Shown piece by piece: positions 1 through 12,253 of a DNA stretch of 64,000 bases. The stretch lies in NCBI GenBank assembly GCA_022376925.1, contig JAIOJX010000030.1, forward strand, positions 170,495,298 through 170,559,297, in the 5' to 3' direction. The stretch is from Tragulus kanchil (taxonomy: Eukaryota > Chordata > Mammalia > Artiodactyla > Tragulidae). How positions within the stretch are numbered: position 1 is the first letter of the stretch; each line of letters opens with the position of its first letter. The notes below the pieces were generated by a model that ran no database searches, was not told the origin of the DNA, and saw only the letters and a program-made list of their open reading frames with translations. Made by a program: the position numbers and the translations under genes.

Positions 1-337
1 CTGGCATCTGCCTGATACTTTGTAAATATCTGTTGATCTAATGGGTGAGTCAGCTTTGCAGGGACATTTTAACAGAGGATCCTGGAAGATGCCGGAGCCT
101 TCCCTGAAGGCATTCATCTCTGGCAGTGAGATCTTGGGTGTCACTTCAACTACCGGGTGTGGTTCAGGGTGTTCAAATGGGTTCTGCATCCACCTCCCTA
201 GGTCCAGGCTCCTCCCCAACCTCGGAGGGGATGCCAGCACATGATAGAGGCTACAAAAGGCCACCACCGTCACTGGTTCATCTCATAATAATGTCCACTG
301 ACTCTGCCCACAGGAACTTTGTCTGTGTCGCTACTCC

Positions 338-432
338 ACGGTGCTTGCCTGGAGGGTCCCGTGGGCAGGGGAGCTTGGCGGACTATAGTCCGTGGGGTCA
401 CAAAGAGGCAGACGTGACTGAGCAACGGACGC
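338..432 (+). mobile_element. Truncated Bov-tA SINE
   Basis: Carries the 3' part only: gcttgcctggagggtccc, gcttggcggactatagtcc, ggggtcacaaagaggcag, gactgagcaacgg. Confidence 0.8.
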
Positions 433-641
433 TCAGCTTAAGGCAGTCTTCACTCTGAAAACCAGCTCCTCCCCACCATCCTGCTCCAAGTACTTTTCAT
501 GATTCCAAACTTCTTTTATTGTTGTACCCCTAGCAACAGAAAATTTCCGTAGTGGTAACCCTACCTCTATACAGGTAAGCCTTGAAAAACACAGGAGGCA
601 GAGCACTGAGCCTCTGCACAGTTGAAAGTCAGACTGTAGTT

Positions 642-762
642 TACAGCTGACCCTCAGTATATGCACCGTCCTCTGTATTAGATTCAACCAGTCTCATATT
701 ACGTGGAACTGTAGTATTTGGACCCACACTGCTCAGACTATGTTGTCTAAGGGTCATCTGTA
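642..762. mobile_element. Tigger-type MITE remnant
   Basis: Inverted ends tacagctgaccctcag and aagggtcatctgta, with the inner strings gattcaaccagtctc and gacccacactgctcag. It resembles short TcMar-Tigger elements with gacccttgaacaa ends. Confidence 0.75.
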
Positions 763-1049
763 CATTTTTCTTTTTGCACACTAGATACATTAAAAACATT
801 TTCTAAGTTGTTCCAAAATTCTCCGAATTTTCCTCTTAAATGGCTCCAAAAAATATTCCATTAGGGGAACACGTTATAACTTGTTGAACTGTTTCCATAC
901 TGTATATATTTAGGCTGCTTTTAAACTTTTCTTTGGTGTGCTAGCATCTTTGGACATTGGACTTTTGTATTTTTTTAGAAAGAATTCCATGGTGTATAAC
1001 CATTGGGCCATAGGATATCAATAATTTTCTGGCTCAAGAAATGTTTCCA

Positions 1050-1329
1050 GGGACTTTCCTGGTGGTAAAGAGTCTGCCTTGCAGTGCAAGGGGCACCGGT
1101 TCAATCCCCAGTCCGGAAAGATCCCACGTGCTGCAGAGCGACTCAACCAGTGTGTCCAATTACAAGCCAGCGCTCTGCAGCGCGTGTGCCCAGAGCTGGT
1201 GCTCTGCAACGAGAGAGGCCACTGCGATGGGAGGCCTGTGTGGGCCAAAGAATAAAGACAGATGAAGATAAATAAATAAAAAACCAGTAAAAGAGGCAAA
1301 AATTAAAAAAAAAAAATGATTAAAAAAAA
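1050..1329 (+). mobile_element. CHR-like tRNA-derived SINE with 14-bp target-site duplication
   Basis: It begins gggactttcctggtgg, has a tRNA-like B-box (ggttcaatcc) and ends in an A-rich tail with aataaataaa. Flanking direct repeats aagaaatgtttcca lie at 1036-1049 and 1330-1343. Confidence 0.9.
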
Positions 1330-1730
1330 AAGAAATGTTTCCAAATTACTTTCCAAAATACTCTGCCACTAGCAATGTTTAAACTTACCAATTTTTTTAC
1401 AGCCTTGCCATAATGCCTTGTCAGGCATTATTGTTATTTTTTATTTTTGACAAGTTAGTTGATGTCATGTGATCCATCATAATTTCTCCTTATACTTCTT
1501 TGGTAACTTGTGAAGCCAAACAATTTTTTTCGGTGGTATGCTATTCTGTTCTCTCTTGGGGAAATTTCCTCCTCATGCCTTTGTCACATTCATCTTCACG
1601 TTTTAATGATTTGTACCAGCTCTTTGTATTGATGTTAGCTCCAATAAGTCTTCGTGATGGTTACTAGTTTCTCCCCAGCTCAGCCTGTAATCATAGAGCT
1701 CTGTGTACCTCTAACTTAGGACGCTGCGTA

Positions 1731-3945
1731 GATTCACCATGCTGCCAGAGACAGAGCACTGGGAATACCACAGGTCCAGTTTGCCATGAAATGAACTGGC
1801 TTAGATCAGCCTGCAGTCCAGCCGAGAGTGGAGTTTTAGCACCAGGGCTGGTGCTGGGCTGTGTGTTTGTGCCTCTTCTGTCCCCCTTTGCCTCTCAGTT
1901 CTCCTCACTCTTGAGCTGAAGAGAGGCCAGGTGAGCACACCCTGAAGCTGACAGTGAGCTTTGCTGCCACCACAAGTCAGTCAGAGAAATGAACCTGGGG
2001 ACTGGGTCTCCTTCACAACCTGTTGGGATACTTCTCCCCCTCCTCAAAGTGTCCTTCCAGGTTCCCTGGCCCCCAGGCATGGCCTGCTGGGTCTACTCAC
2101 TTGCCTGTTTGGTCAAGGGACACGGAGTCAAGCGGAAGTTCAAGCCACGGGGGCTTTTGGTTAGGGTGTCTTCTCTCTCCCCCACATGCTCCTTCCTCTG
2201 GGGCTGCCCCGGACCATTTGCACCTCCCACGAGACTTTGAGTGTGGAGAAGGGAGAGGGTGCCACAGTCAGTGGTTGGGGATTTAGGGATCTGCCCCTGG
2301 TCTTCTGTCTGCTCTGCTGATTCTGTGTCTGTCCCCAGGCCATGGGCAGTGAGATCCTGCTCAGCCTTGTGCTCAGTGGAGCTGTGCTCTGCGTCGGTGG
2401 TCCTCGCCCCTTTCCACATTCCTATCTGCCCTGCCTCTCTCCGGATGATGCTTCTAATATCACCGGACTCTAGGCTGCTGTGGTGTTTGAAGCTTTTGGC
2501 TGTATTTAATAACTTTTCCATTTCTTTCTGCACTTTAAACTGCCACTCCTTGTTACTGTCGGCTGCCTCTAATTTCTGCACGCTCTGAAGTCACTGTTTC
2601 GAATACTCTATGACAAGGGCTATCGGACACCTAGCCTGCTTGAAGTTGTGTCTCAGCTGCGTCACGGGCGTGAGCGCGGCCTTGGTGCACGCCCTTGGTG
2701 CTGGCGGCAGCTTTGACTTTGCCTAGGTCCTTTTGGCTCTCTTCTGAGTTCTGAGTTATGTTCTGAAAGGCAAAATTCCCAGAGGAAGTGGCACTTCACC
2801 CGGCAGGGCGAGTGTAAAAGTATCAGGGGAAGGCGATTCACCATGCTGCCAGAGACAGAGCACTGGGAATACCACAGGTCCAGTTTGCCATGAAATGAAC
2901 TGGCTTAGATCAGCCTGCAGTCCAGCCGAGTGGAGTTTTAGCACCAGGGCTGGTGCTGGGCTGTGTGTTTGTGCCTCTTCTGTCCCCCTTTGCCTCTCAG
3001 TTCTCCTCACTCTTGAGCTGAAGAGAGGCCAGGTGAGCACACCCTGAAGCTGACAGTGAGCTTTGCTGCCACCACAAGTCAGTCAGAGAAATGAACCTGG
3101 GGACTGGGTCTCCTTCACAACCTGTTGGGATACTTCTCCCCCTCCTCAAAGTGTCCTTCCAGGTTCCCTGGCCCCCAGGCATGGCCTGCTGGGTCTACTC
3201 ACTTGCCTGTTTGGTCAAGGGACACGGAGTCAAGCGGAAGTTCAAGCCACGGGGGCTTTTGGTTAGGGTGTCTTCTCTCTCCCCCACATGCTCCTTCCTC
3301 TGGGGCTGCCCCGGACCATTTGCACCTCCCACGAGACTTTGAGTGTGGAGAAGGGAGAGGGTGCCACAGTCAGTGGTTGGGGATTTAGGGATCTGCCCCT
3401 GGTCTTCTGTCTGCTCTGCTGATTCTGTGTCTGTCCCCAGGCCATGGGCAGTGAGATCCTGCTCAGCCTTGTGCTCAGTGGAGCTGTGCTCTGCGTCGGT
3501 GGTCCTCGCCCCTTTCCACATTCCTATCTGCCCTGCCTCTCTCCGGATGATGCTTCTAATATCACCGGACTCTAGGCTGCTGTGGTGTTTGAAGCTTTTG
3601 GCTGTATTTAATAACTTTTCCATTTCTTTCTGCACTTTAAACTGCCACTCCTTGTTACTGTCGGCTGCCTCTAATTTCTGCACGCTCTGAAGTCACTGTT
3701 TCGAATCCTCTATGACAAGGGCTATCGGACACCTAGCCTGCTTGAAGTTGTGTCTCAGCTGCGTCACGGGCGTGAGCGCGGCCTTGGTGCACGCCCTTGG
3801 TGCTGGCGGCAGCTTTGACTTTGCCTAGGTCCTTTTGGCTCTCTTCTGAGTTCTGAGTTATGTTCTGAAAGGCAAAATTCCCAGAGGAAGTGGCACTTCA
3901 CCCGAGCAGGGCGAGTGTAAAAGTATGGCTCAGGAGGGGAAGGCG
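1731..3945 (+). repeat. D1: direct tandem duplication, copies 1731-2834 and 2835-3945
   Basis: Both copies start gattcaccatgctgcc. Offset 1104, falling to 1102 after a 2-bp difference. The left copy's right end lacks several bases (agtatcagggg versus agtatggctcaggagggg). No gene inside. Confidence 0.97.
2431..2830 (-). other. Coiled-coil-like reading fragment, unassigned (also within 3533-3930 and 4671-5015)
   Basis: On the minus strand one frame gives QNSEESQKDLGKVKAAAS and, after a frame change, KLEAADSNKEWQFKVQKEME followed by KLLNTA. The charged, Lys/Glu/Gln-rich character across a frameshift suggests a decayed retrocopy of a coiled-coil protein. I could not name the parent. The 162-codon frame extending to 2093 looks random beyond this point. 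Confidence 0.25.
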
Positions 3946-5756
3946 TGGCAGCTGAGACCAGTCCTGGCGGAGTTACCCGGGGTGCTCCGGGCAGCGTGGT
4001 GGCGGGGGCTCGGTGGCCCGGGAGGCCCACGCTGGCTCCCTTCCTGCCCTGCAGAGGGGGACCCGATGAGTCCTCCTCTCACACCCCCAGACCAGTAAGT
4101 GTGTAGACTCCAGGGAGCACCACTTCAGGCCCTAAGCTTGAGTCCCTCTGCTCGGTGGTAGATAATCAAGGAACAGTAGCCACTGTCACCAAGGTCATAG
4201 GTCAAAAGTGGCACCGAAAAGGGACCACCATGTTTAATCACAGGATTGTTGCAGATGTACCCCCGAGAACAGCCCAGTCCCACCTGCCATGTTCTGTAGT
4301 CACTGCTTAACATCTCTGGAAGCTTTGAGAATAGTCTAGTGTCTGCTTCTTTTTCTAGTAAAATTGGGTTGGGAAACACTTTTGTATATGTGATCTTGTC
4401 AAATCACCAAAATATCTCTAAATGACAAATAAATGCATAGACACACACACACACATCCAACTTTCTCTCCGTCCTTTCATCCATTTCATATCAATAGTTT
4501 GTGTTATTTATCCTTTTAAGATGGAGGCTTTTAAAATGCCACACTCTAGGCACTTTACCTACATTAGCTCTTTTTTTTTTTTTCCCCAGATTTTTTTTTT
4601 CTTTTTTTGGCCACTTCTATTGGTCTTTCATTTATTTGTTTTTCATCCATCTTTGTTCTTTGGCCCGTGTGGTGTTTGAAGCTTTTGGCTGTATTTAATA
4701 ACTTTTCCATTTCTTTCTGCACTTTAAACTGCCACTCCTTGTTACTGTCGGCTGCCTCTAATTTCTGCACGCTCTGAAGTCACTGTTTGAATACTCTATG
4801 ACAAGGGCTATCGGACACCTAGCCTGCTTGAAGTTGTGTCTCAGCTGCGTCACGGGCGTGAGCGCGGCCTTGGTGCACGCCCTTGGTGCTGGCGGCAGCT
4901 TTGACTTTGCCTAGGTCCTTTTGGCTCTCTTCTGAGTTCTGAGTTATGTTCTGAAAGGCAAAATTCCCAGAGGAAGTGGCACTTCACCCGAGCAGGGCGA
5001 GTGTAAAAGTATGGCTCAGGAGGGGAAGGCGTGGCAGCTGAGACCAGTCCTGGCGGAGTTACCCGGGGTGCTCCGGGCAGCGTGGTGGCGGGGGCTCGGT
5101 GGCCCGGGAGGCCCACGCTGGCTCCTTCCTGCCCTGCAGAGGGGGACCCGATGAGTCCTCCTCTCACACCCCCAGACCAGTAAGTGTGTAGACTCCAGGG
5201 AGCACCACTTCAGGCCCTAAGCTTGAGTCCCTCTGCTCGGTGGTAGATAATCAAGGAACAGTAGCCACTGTCACCAAGGTCATAGGTCAAAAGTGGCACC
5301 GAAAAGGGACCACCATGTTTAATCACAGGATTGTTGCAGATGTACCCCCGAGAACAGCCCAGTCCCACCTGCCATGTTCTGTAGTCACTGCTTAACATCT
5401 CTGGAAGCTTTGAGAATAGTCTAGTGTCTGCTTCTTTTTCTAGTAAAATTGGGTTGGGAAACACTTTTGTATATGTGATCTTGTCAAATCACCAAAATAT
5501 CTCTAAATGACAAATAAATGCATAGACACACACACACACATCCAACTTTCTCTCCGTCCTTTCATCCATTTCATATCAATAGTTTGTGTTATTTATCCTT
5601 TTAAGATGGAGGCTTTTAAAATGCCACACTCTAGGTACTTTACCTACATTAGCTCTTTTTTTTTTTTTTCCCCAGATTTTTTTTTTCTTTTTTTGGCCAC
5701 TTCTATTGGTCTTTCATTTATTTGTTTTTCATCCATCTTTGTTCTTTGGCCCGTGT
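3584..5756 (+). repeat. D2: direct tandem duplication, copies 3584-4670 and 4671-5756
   Basis: Offset 1087 falling to 1085. The join lies inside a CHR-like SINE: the left copy stops at ggcccgtgtgg and jumps to ggtgtttgaagc, with a 5-bp tgtgg microhomology. It overlaps D1, so the segment starting gtgtttgaagc occurs three times (about 2483, 3585, 4672). Confidence 0.97.
4440..4455 (+). repeat. (CA)n microsatellite (also 5525-5540)
   Basis: A run of acacacacacacacac within D2; short. Confidence 0.9.
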
Positions 5757-5952
5757 GGGCCTCCCGTTGCAGCGGCCTCTCTTGTTGCAGAGCACCAGCT
5801 CAGGGCGCACATGCTCCAGAGCTCTGGCTCGATAGTTGGACACATCAGTCCAGCTGCTCTGTGGCATGTGGGATCTTCCCAGGCCAGGGATCGAACCGGT
5901 GCCCCTTGCACTACAAGGCAATGTCCCCACCCACTGGACCACCAGGGAAGCC
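5657..5952 (-). mobile_element. CHR-like SINE, minus strand
   Basis: It reads T-rich tail, tggccacttctattgg, then the SINE body ending accaccagggaagcc. Target-site duplication ctacattagctct at 5644-5656 and 5953-5965. A truncated copy (4572-4670) ends at the D2 join. Confidence 0.9.
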
Positions 5953-5965
5953 CTACATTAGCTCT

Positions 5966-7581
5966 CTAACCCTCAACGCAACCATATTAGGTGGATGATT
6001 AGTGTTATCTTTTTACATATGAGGACACTAGGCTCAGAGAGGGGAAGTAATTTTCCCAGAATCACACAGCAAGTTAGTAGGAAGATTGAGATCCAGTGCC
6101 CGGACAAACTGGTGCCAAATAAAGTTAAAAAATATTTTTTGGTGGTTGCTAAAATAGAGTATCAGAAAGAATTATTTTTATGACAACCTCTCAGGAATTA
6201 GAATCTCCCCTATCTCTATGCCAAAGAAATCATAAAGGATGCATGGATCTGCCTTTGTGTGCATGCTAAGTTACTTCAGTTGGGTTCAGCTCTTTGTGAC
6301 CCCATGGACTGTAGCCCACCAGGCTCCCCTGTCCATGGGATTCTCCAGGCAAGAATACTGGAGTGGGTTGCACTGCCTCTAGTCTCCAGTTGCTGATGGT
6401 CTTTTATGACCTTGACCATGTTGAAGAGTAACTGATCAGATATTTTGCAGAACGGCTCTCGCTTTGGGTTTGATGTTTGTTCCTGTTAGATCCGTGGCAG
6501 CGATGAATCTGGAGGGAGAAGGCCCCGGAGCTGAGCTCCCCTTCTCAGTGCCGGGTACAGGATGTGGCTGCGTCTGCTCTCGCTGGAGTTCACCTTGACC
6601 TGTGGCGTCTGCCTCATCTCCGCTGCAGCGTAGCTGTTTCTCCCTCATAAACAGTGACTAGCTGGGGGGTTCTTTGAGGTGATCAAATATCCTGTTTCTC
6701 CCTCATCTTTCACCCACTAATCTTAGGATTCATCGGTGAACCTTGCAGCCATTATGGCTGTTGTCGTGGGGGCCTTCTGTTCCCTCATCCCTTCTCTATG
6801 TTGTCAGTTGGAATTCTTCTGAAAAGAAGAGTCACCACTTCTTTTCCATTGATTGATTTATTCAGTCTTTTAAAATATGAGTCTGGGCTCATGGACATTG
6901 CATTTATGTATTGGGTCATAATCAAATATTCCAGCTACTTCGTTTATTGTTCCAGTCCAGGTTTGGCTGGTGGGAGCTCTTTTCAGGTTGGCTCCTGTGT
7001 CCTCTTGACATGATATATGTTATTTGTATAAATTAAACAGTACAGCAGAGTACAGATAATTAAAATTGCTTTTCAGCTGCTTTCTATTGTTGAACAAGTG
7101 TTTCAAATGTGAGAGGATGCTGAGATCAGTCATGAGGCACCTCAGCTTTATTTGAGTTACTCAAACAAACCTTTAACAGGTCTGGATGGATTTTTTTATT
7201 CCTCTTTTTACAGGGCACAATTTTCTTCTGCTTATGAGGCTGCATTGTGCTAGAGCATAGAATCAGGAATTTACCTTGCTAATAAACAACTGAAATAGTT
7301 TTTCAGAATCTAAACAGAGAATGACAAGAACTTAATGTTGTTGAATGAACCCTGAGTGTTGCCGGAGTGTTTCTTCATTTGGAGAAACAGTTACAAGTAA
7401 ATTCCAGAGTATTGTTTTGTCTGATTGTAATGTTCAGAGTCTGAAACGACTTCACCAGGGAAATGGAAGTTCAGGTTAATGCATCACCGGTAAAGGGACG
7501 TTGGTCTTGTTGCTTGCTTACGCATACTGTGCTGTGGTCCTTAGCACTGGAGATACCTCTGAAACTGACGATCTCTCTGAA
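5966..7581. other. Non-genic stretch between D2 and D3
   Basis: A reversed MIR-like core lies at about 6010-6100 (aggctcagagaggggaagta, tcacacagcaagttag) and a Bov-tA fragment at 6257-6381. Otherwise nothing recognised. Confidence 0.55.
6257..6381 (-). mobile_element. Truncated Bov-tA SINE, minus strand
   Basis: gtgaccccatggactgtag, ccaccaggctcccctgtcc and ttctccaggcaagaatac are typical of reversed Bov-tA; the tRNA-like head is missing. Confidence 0.88.
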
Positions 7582-9732
7582 GCATTGCCAGCATTCTTTC
7601 AGGTAATGAGCTTAGTTAGAAAACATAAATAAGATTGGGTGTCTGTTGATACCATTTCAGCAATGCTAGGTTCAAGATCGTCGTTTGGGACAAAAATCTG
7701 AGGGGAGATTTGTATTTTACAAGTCTAAACACTGCCCAGTGTGAAACTGGAAAATTCCGTGAGGGCAGCTTCGGTCTGGCTGTCCAGGTAGCCAGCTGGT
7801 GAGAAAGAGTGTGTTAAAGTGTCAGGTCATCTCTGTGTGTGAACAGTTAAGCCCTGATCCCAGAATACTGAGGTTCTTTTTTTTTTTTTTTGGCCAAAAG
7901 GAAATTAACCTTAAAGGAATTAATGAACATCACAGTCACCCTGTTTTTGGAATAGCCAGGGAAAGACCTTTTCAGATTTACAAAGTGTGCACTTGCCACA
8001 TAGTTTGGTCTAGTGGGCATTCTCAGCACTCCGCCCTCGGCATCTTTTATGAGTCTGCAGCAGTCATGCTACAGCTTCTGTGTGCTTGCTTATTTCACTC
8101 ACGCCTGTTTTCCTCCAGGACCACCTGGGAGTGCTGGGGCCCTCTGCCCACAGGCACAGGGCAGAAATGCCTCCTCCTAGGGATTGCTAGCGTCTGGGAT
8201 GGCCAGAGCGGCTGGGTGATTGTAGGGCTGGGTATCAGCGTCCAGCTCTCTCATTATGGGTTATGGGCAGGGAAGACATTCTGAAACACAGCACCCTCTG
8301 GAGGGCCCTAAGGCACCAGGCCAAGATCAGATCTTGCTTAAACGGCCCTTTGCCAGTCCTGCTTCCCACACCTCAGTACAGTGTCTCTTTAATAAGTCCA
8401 TTGCACCCACATCCTCACTGAGGTTCTGATTCTTGGGAGTCTGGTTAAAAATCGTGGCATACTTTAAGCTCTGAATACTTTGATCTGTGAAACTTTAAGA
8501 AATAAACATCTACCTCGTTTCTTAGTATTTCATATGTCAAGAAATTAAACCCAGAATTTATCTGCAGTTATGCTGGTGCTAAATTTTGCTTTTTGTTTTT
8601 TAGATTTGGTAATGTTCTTGCTTTCAAGGAGAAAGAAGACCTCGGGTTCTTAGGTATTTTCCAGCATGCTAGGCATTGCCAGCATTCTTTCAGGTAATGA
8701 GCTTAGTTAGAAAACATAAATAAGATTGGGTGTCTGTTGATACCATTTCAGCAATGCTAGGTTCAAGATCGTCGTTTGGGACAAAAATCTGAGGGGAGAT
8801 TTGTATTTTACAAGTCTAAACACTGCCCAGTGTGAAACTGGAAAATTCCGTGAGGGCAGCTTCGGTCTGGCTGTCCAGGTAGCCAGCTGGTGAGAAAGAG
8901 TGTGTTAAAGTGTCAGGTCATCTCTGTGTGTGAACAGTTAAGCCCTGATCCCAGAATACTGAGGTTCTTTTTTTTTTTTTTTGGCCAAAAGGAAATTAAC
9001 CTTAAAGGAATTAATGAACATCACAGTCACCCTGTTTTTGGAATAGCCAGGGAAAGACCTTTTCAGATTTACAAAAGTGTGCACTTGCCACATAGTTTGG
9101 TCTAGTGGGCATTCTCAGCACTCCGCCCTCGGCATCTTTTATGAGTCTGCAGCAGTCATGCTACAGCTTCTGTGTGCTTGCTTATTTCACTCACGCCTGT
9201 TTTCCTCCAGGACCACCTGGGAGTGCTGGGGCCCTCTGCCCACAGGCACAGGGCAGAAATGCCTCCTCCTAGGGATTGCTAGCGTCTGGGATGGCCAGAG
9301 CGGCTGGGTGATTGTAGGGCTGGGTATCAGCGTCCAGCTCTCTCATTATGGGTTATGGGCAGGGAAGACATTCTGAAACACAGCACCCTCTGGAGGGCCC
9401 TAAGGCACCAGGCCAAGATCAGATCTTGCTTAAACGGCCCTTTGCCAGTCCTGCTTCCCACACCTCAGTACAGTGTCTCTTTAATAAGTCCATTGCACCC
9501 ACATCCTCACTGAGGTTCTGATTCTTGGGAGTCTGGTTAAAAATCGTGGCATACTTTAAGCTCTGAATACTTTGATCTGTGAAACTTTAAGAAATAAACA
9601 TCTACCTCGTTTCTTAGTATTTCATATGTCAAGAAATTAAACCCAGAATTTATCTGCAGTTATGCTGGTGCTAAATTTTGCTTTTTGTTTTTTAGATTTG
9701 GTAATGTTCTTGCTTTCAAGGAGAAAGAAGAC
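7582..9732 (+). repeat. D3: direct tandem duplication, copies 7582-8640 and 8673-9732
   Basis: Offset 1091, then 1092 after a one-base A-run change. A 32-bp filler (8641-8672) separates the copies and matches neither flank. No gene recognised inside. Confidence 0.97.
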
Positions 9733-9764
9733 ATTTTATCTGTCTGTAGGGTGAATTCAGTTTA

Positions 9765-10088
9765 GACAGTTGTCCTTCGATACCTACAAGGGATTTGTTC
9801 CAGGATCCCTGACTGATTCCAAAATCCACAGATGCTTAAGTCCCATATATAAAATGACATGATGTTTGCATACAGCCTGTGTACATCCTCCCATAAGGCA
9901 TCTTTCGAATCATCTCTGGATTAGTTATAGTATCTTATACATTGTAAGTGCTATGAGAATAGTTACCAGTATGTGACAAATTCTAGTTTTGCTTTTTGTA
10001 CCTTTCCTGAATTAAAACAATTCTTTTTCAATCTTCGGTTGGCTGAATCTGTGGATGCAGAACCTGAGGATACGAAGGGCCGACTGTA
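9765..10088. mobile_element. MER2-like Tigger DNA transposon remnant
   Basis: The ends are inverted: cagttgtccttcgatacc at the left and ggatacgaagggccgactg at the right. The inside (cttaagtcccatatataaaatg, cacatcctcccataaggc) resembles MER2-type non-autonomous TcMar-Tigger elements. Confidence 0.85.
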
Positions 10089-11088
10089 CGCTTCCTTTTC
10101 TGATTCTGTGGCTGAAGAATACGTTTGAAACTCTATAAGGAGCCCCATTCTCAACAGCATTCATTCTTTGCCAGGTCCCCGAGAAGTGTGATTGGAACTC
10201 AAGCTTGACTTAGTGGCCAAGACAAGGTGTATCCACATCAAATTCACTTTGTGGGGTGGGGTAAATGTTCCCTCTTGTTTTTTTCTGGGAACACTTAAGT
10301 CAGCATTTGTTGTACGATATTTCCTGTTTTTGTCAACATAAAAGTGGCAGGCAGCAGCCTTGATGTAACGGATCTTGGTGAGGTTTTAGCTGCCACTTTT
10401 GACCTAAGAGAGGAAAGCTGGGCCTAGCAAGCAGATAGGTAGTGTGTGCGTAAAATCAAGGTTCTATTTATAAACCTTGCAGGGAAAGATAATTTTGATC
10501 TAAAATTGCCATAGGCTTGCTATTTTTTTTTTTAGTAATTATATTTCATTTGTTTAGAGATTTCAAGTAACGTTATAGGAAGCAGGTGTTTGGGGCTTTT
10601 TTTTGGGGGGGAGGGGTGTTTAATGGAATGGTGTGCATGGATTGGAAGCTGAGACTCTGGAGAGCTCCCTGTAGTCTTGCCCTGCTTCTGACGTCCTTTG
10701 GTCGTGAGATTCTTTTCTGTTGTTGTTTTGTTTTCTTCGCTAAGATTTGTCTCTCAGTCAGAATGGCTTTTCCCTTAATTGGGGGATGTTGTAGAAGGAG
10801 CACTGAACTTTAATTTCAGGCCGAGAGTCGAGGGATGGAAACTGCCGAGAGAAAAGCCTCGTCTGGACAGACGGGGCTGATGGACCTGGTTGTCTCTGGT
10901 GGTTCCGGATCCTTCGGACGGGGCGCAGAGCAATGACTGGAGTCTTGGTCAGCAGGACCTGCTGTCTCTCCGCTCCGTCTCCCCTCCGTTGCTCTTCCTT
11001 TCTTCTCTCTCTTTTCATCATCTCCCCTCCCCTTTAATGCCCTTTTCTCATTCATCTTTCCTTTCCTTTCTTCCTCTTCCTGTTGCAG

Positions 11089-11226
11089 CTGCTGACATGC
11101 ACCCAACTGAAGTACTTGCAGTCATTCTCTCACCTGTTTGACAGTGGTCCAGAGTACCGACACAGAAGGATTCTTGGGGTTGAACTTGGGGCAGAACATC
11201 TGATGGAAGGTGTGGGGAGAGGAGAG
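11089..11226 (+). other. Exon-like segment, unassigned
   Basis: A long pyrimidine tract (about 10960-11086) ends in tgttgcag. Then come 46 open codons starting LLTCTQLKYLQSFSHLFDSG and ending at gagag before gtgagg. It is symmetrical (138 nt, phase 0-0). I do not recognise the peptide. It may be a chance exon-like stretch or a non-coding or alternative exon upstream of SSUH2. Confidence 0.25.
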
Positions 11227-12253
11227 GTGAGGGTGGTGAGGACCTGCAGTTGTTGGCTCTTCTTAGGCCTTTGTATGAGGAGCTCTGCTCTAGATGCCAG
11301 GGAGAATCCAAACTCAATGTTGTTATGATTCACACTGGAGAAGACTTCTAGGAACTGGAAGATGTCTTTCTTGAGAAATGTTTCAGAGTTGGATGGATGT
11401 TGATCTTGATAACCTGTCCTGAGTTTGCTTTTCTTTGAAACGGGAACACTGATTGTGGCTCCTTCCCACAGGTTAGAGACATTGGGTCAGTGGCCCAGGG
11501 GAGGGCGGCCTGGGGCAGAGGCCACAGCATGGGGAAGAGTGGGGTGCTTGGGCTTTAGTCCAGCTCTGCTGTTTTCCAGGTGCGTCACTGTCAGTGTGCA
11601 GATTGCCTCTGAAGACCTCAGTTTCCTCATCTGTGAAATGGGAAAGTTCGGTTTCTCAAAATGGGATGCATCAACTCAATTCAAAATTGTGTCCCCCCTT
11701 ACCCCGCACTCCTGCCCCTGACACTTGGCAGTTTTGGCTTTGTGTTTTTTAAGAAAGCAGGGCCAACCATAGCATCTGGCAAAAAGCAGTTTCTCAGAAA
11801 TGTTGTTTAATGAATGAACAGATGGATGAATGAATGTTTATTACCAGGGCCCGCAAGTATGTCTGGGCCATACACAACTCCAGGATAAAGGTGACACCTT
11901 AGTTCATGAAGACTGCGATGAGACATCACACCCTTGGAATTGGCCAACATGGCAGCCCACTCCCAAGGGACACGCATGCCATGACCTGAGATTTTCAAGA
12001 AAAGTGTGACACTCTTGGAAGATGTATTTTCCTTTATGCCACTCTGCCTAGTTTCATTTTTTAGAAGCTGCAAAATGACTACATGGGCTTTCCATCTCTT
12101 TCACCTTGCAGAAATGCTGGCCTGTGAGTGCTTTCTGGGTTAGCAACCATGGGGCTCTATGATGTGCTAAGAACCTCCAGCAGGACACCCCAATCAGCAG
12201 ACGCTCAGCGTTAACGGGACCAGAAGAGCTTATGACATAATCTGATTCTTCTC

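Larger units (their letters stand above)
1..1730. other. Non-genic stretch before D1
   Basis: It holds the truncated Bov-tA, the Tigger MITE and the CHR-like SINE listed separately. The remaining AT-rich sequence (763-1035 and 1344-1730) shows nothing I recognise. Confidence 0.6.
9733..12253. other. Non-genic stretch between D3 and D4
   Basis: Holds the MER2-like element, the pyrimidine tract and exon-like segment near 11.1 kb, and a diverged MIR at about 11515-11640 (gacctcagtttcctcatctg). Nothing else recognised. Confidence 0.55.

Noticed and set aside
2093..2581. 162-codon minus-strand frame repeated at 3195-3683 as a gene
   Set aside because: Only the first ~30 codons look protein-like; the rest has no family and the second occurrence is the D1 copy.
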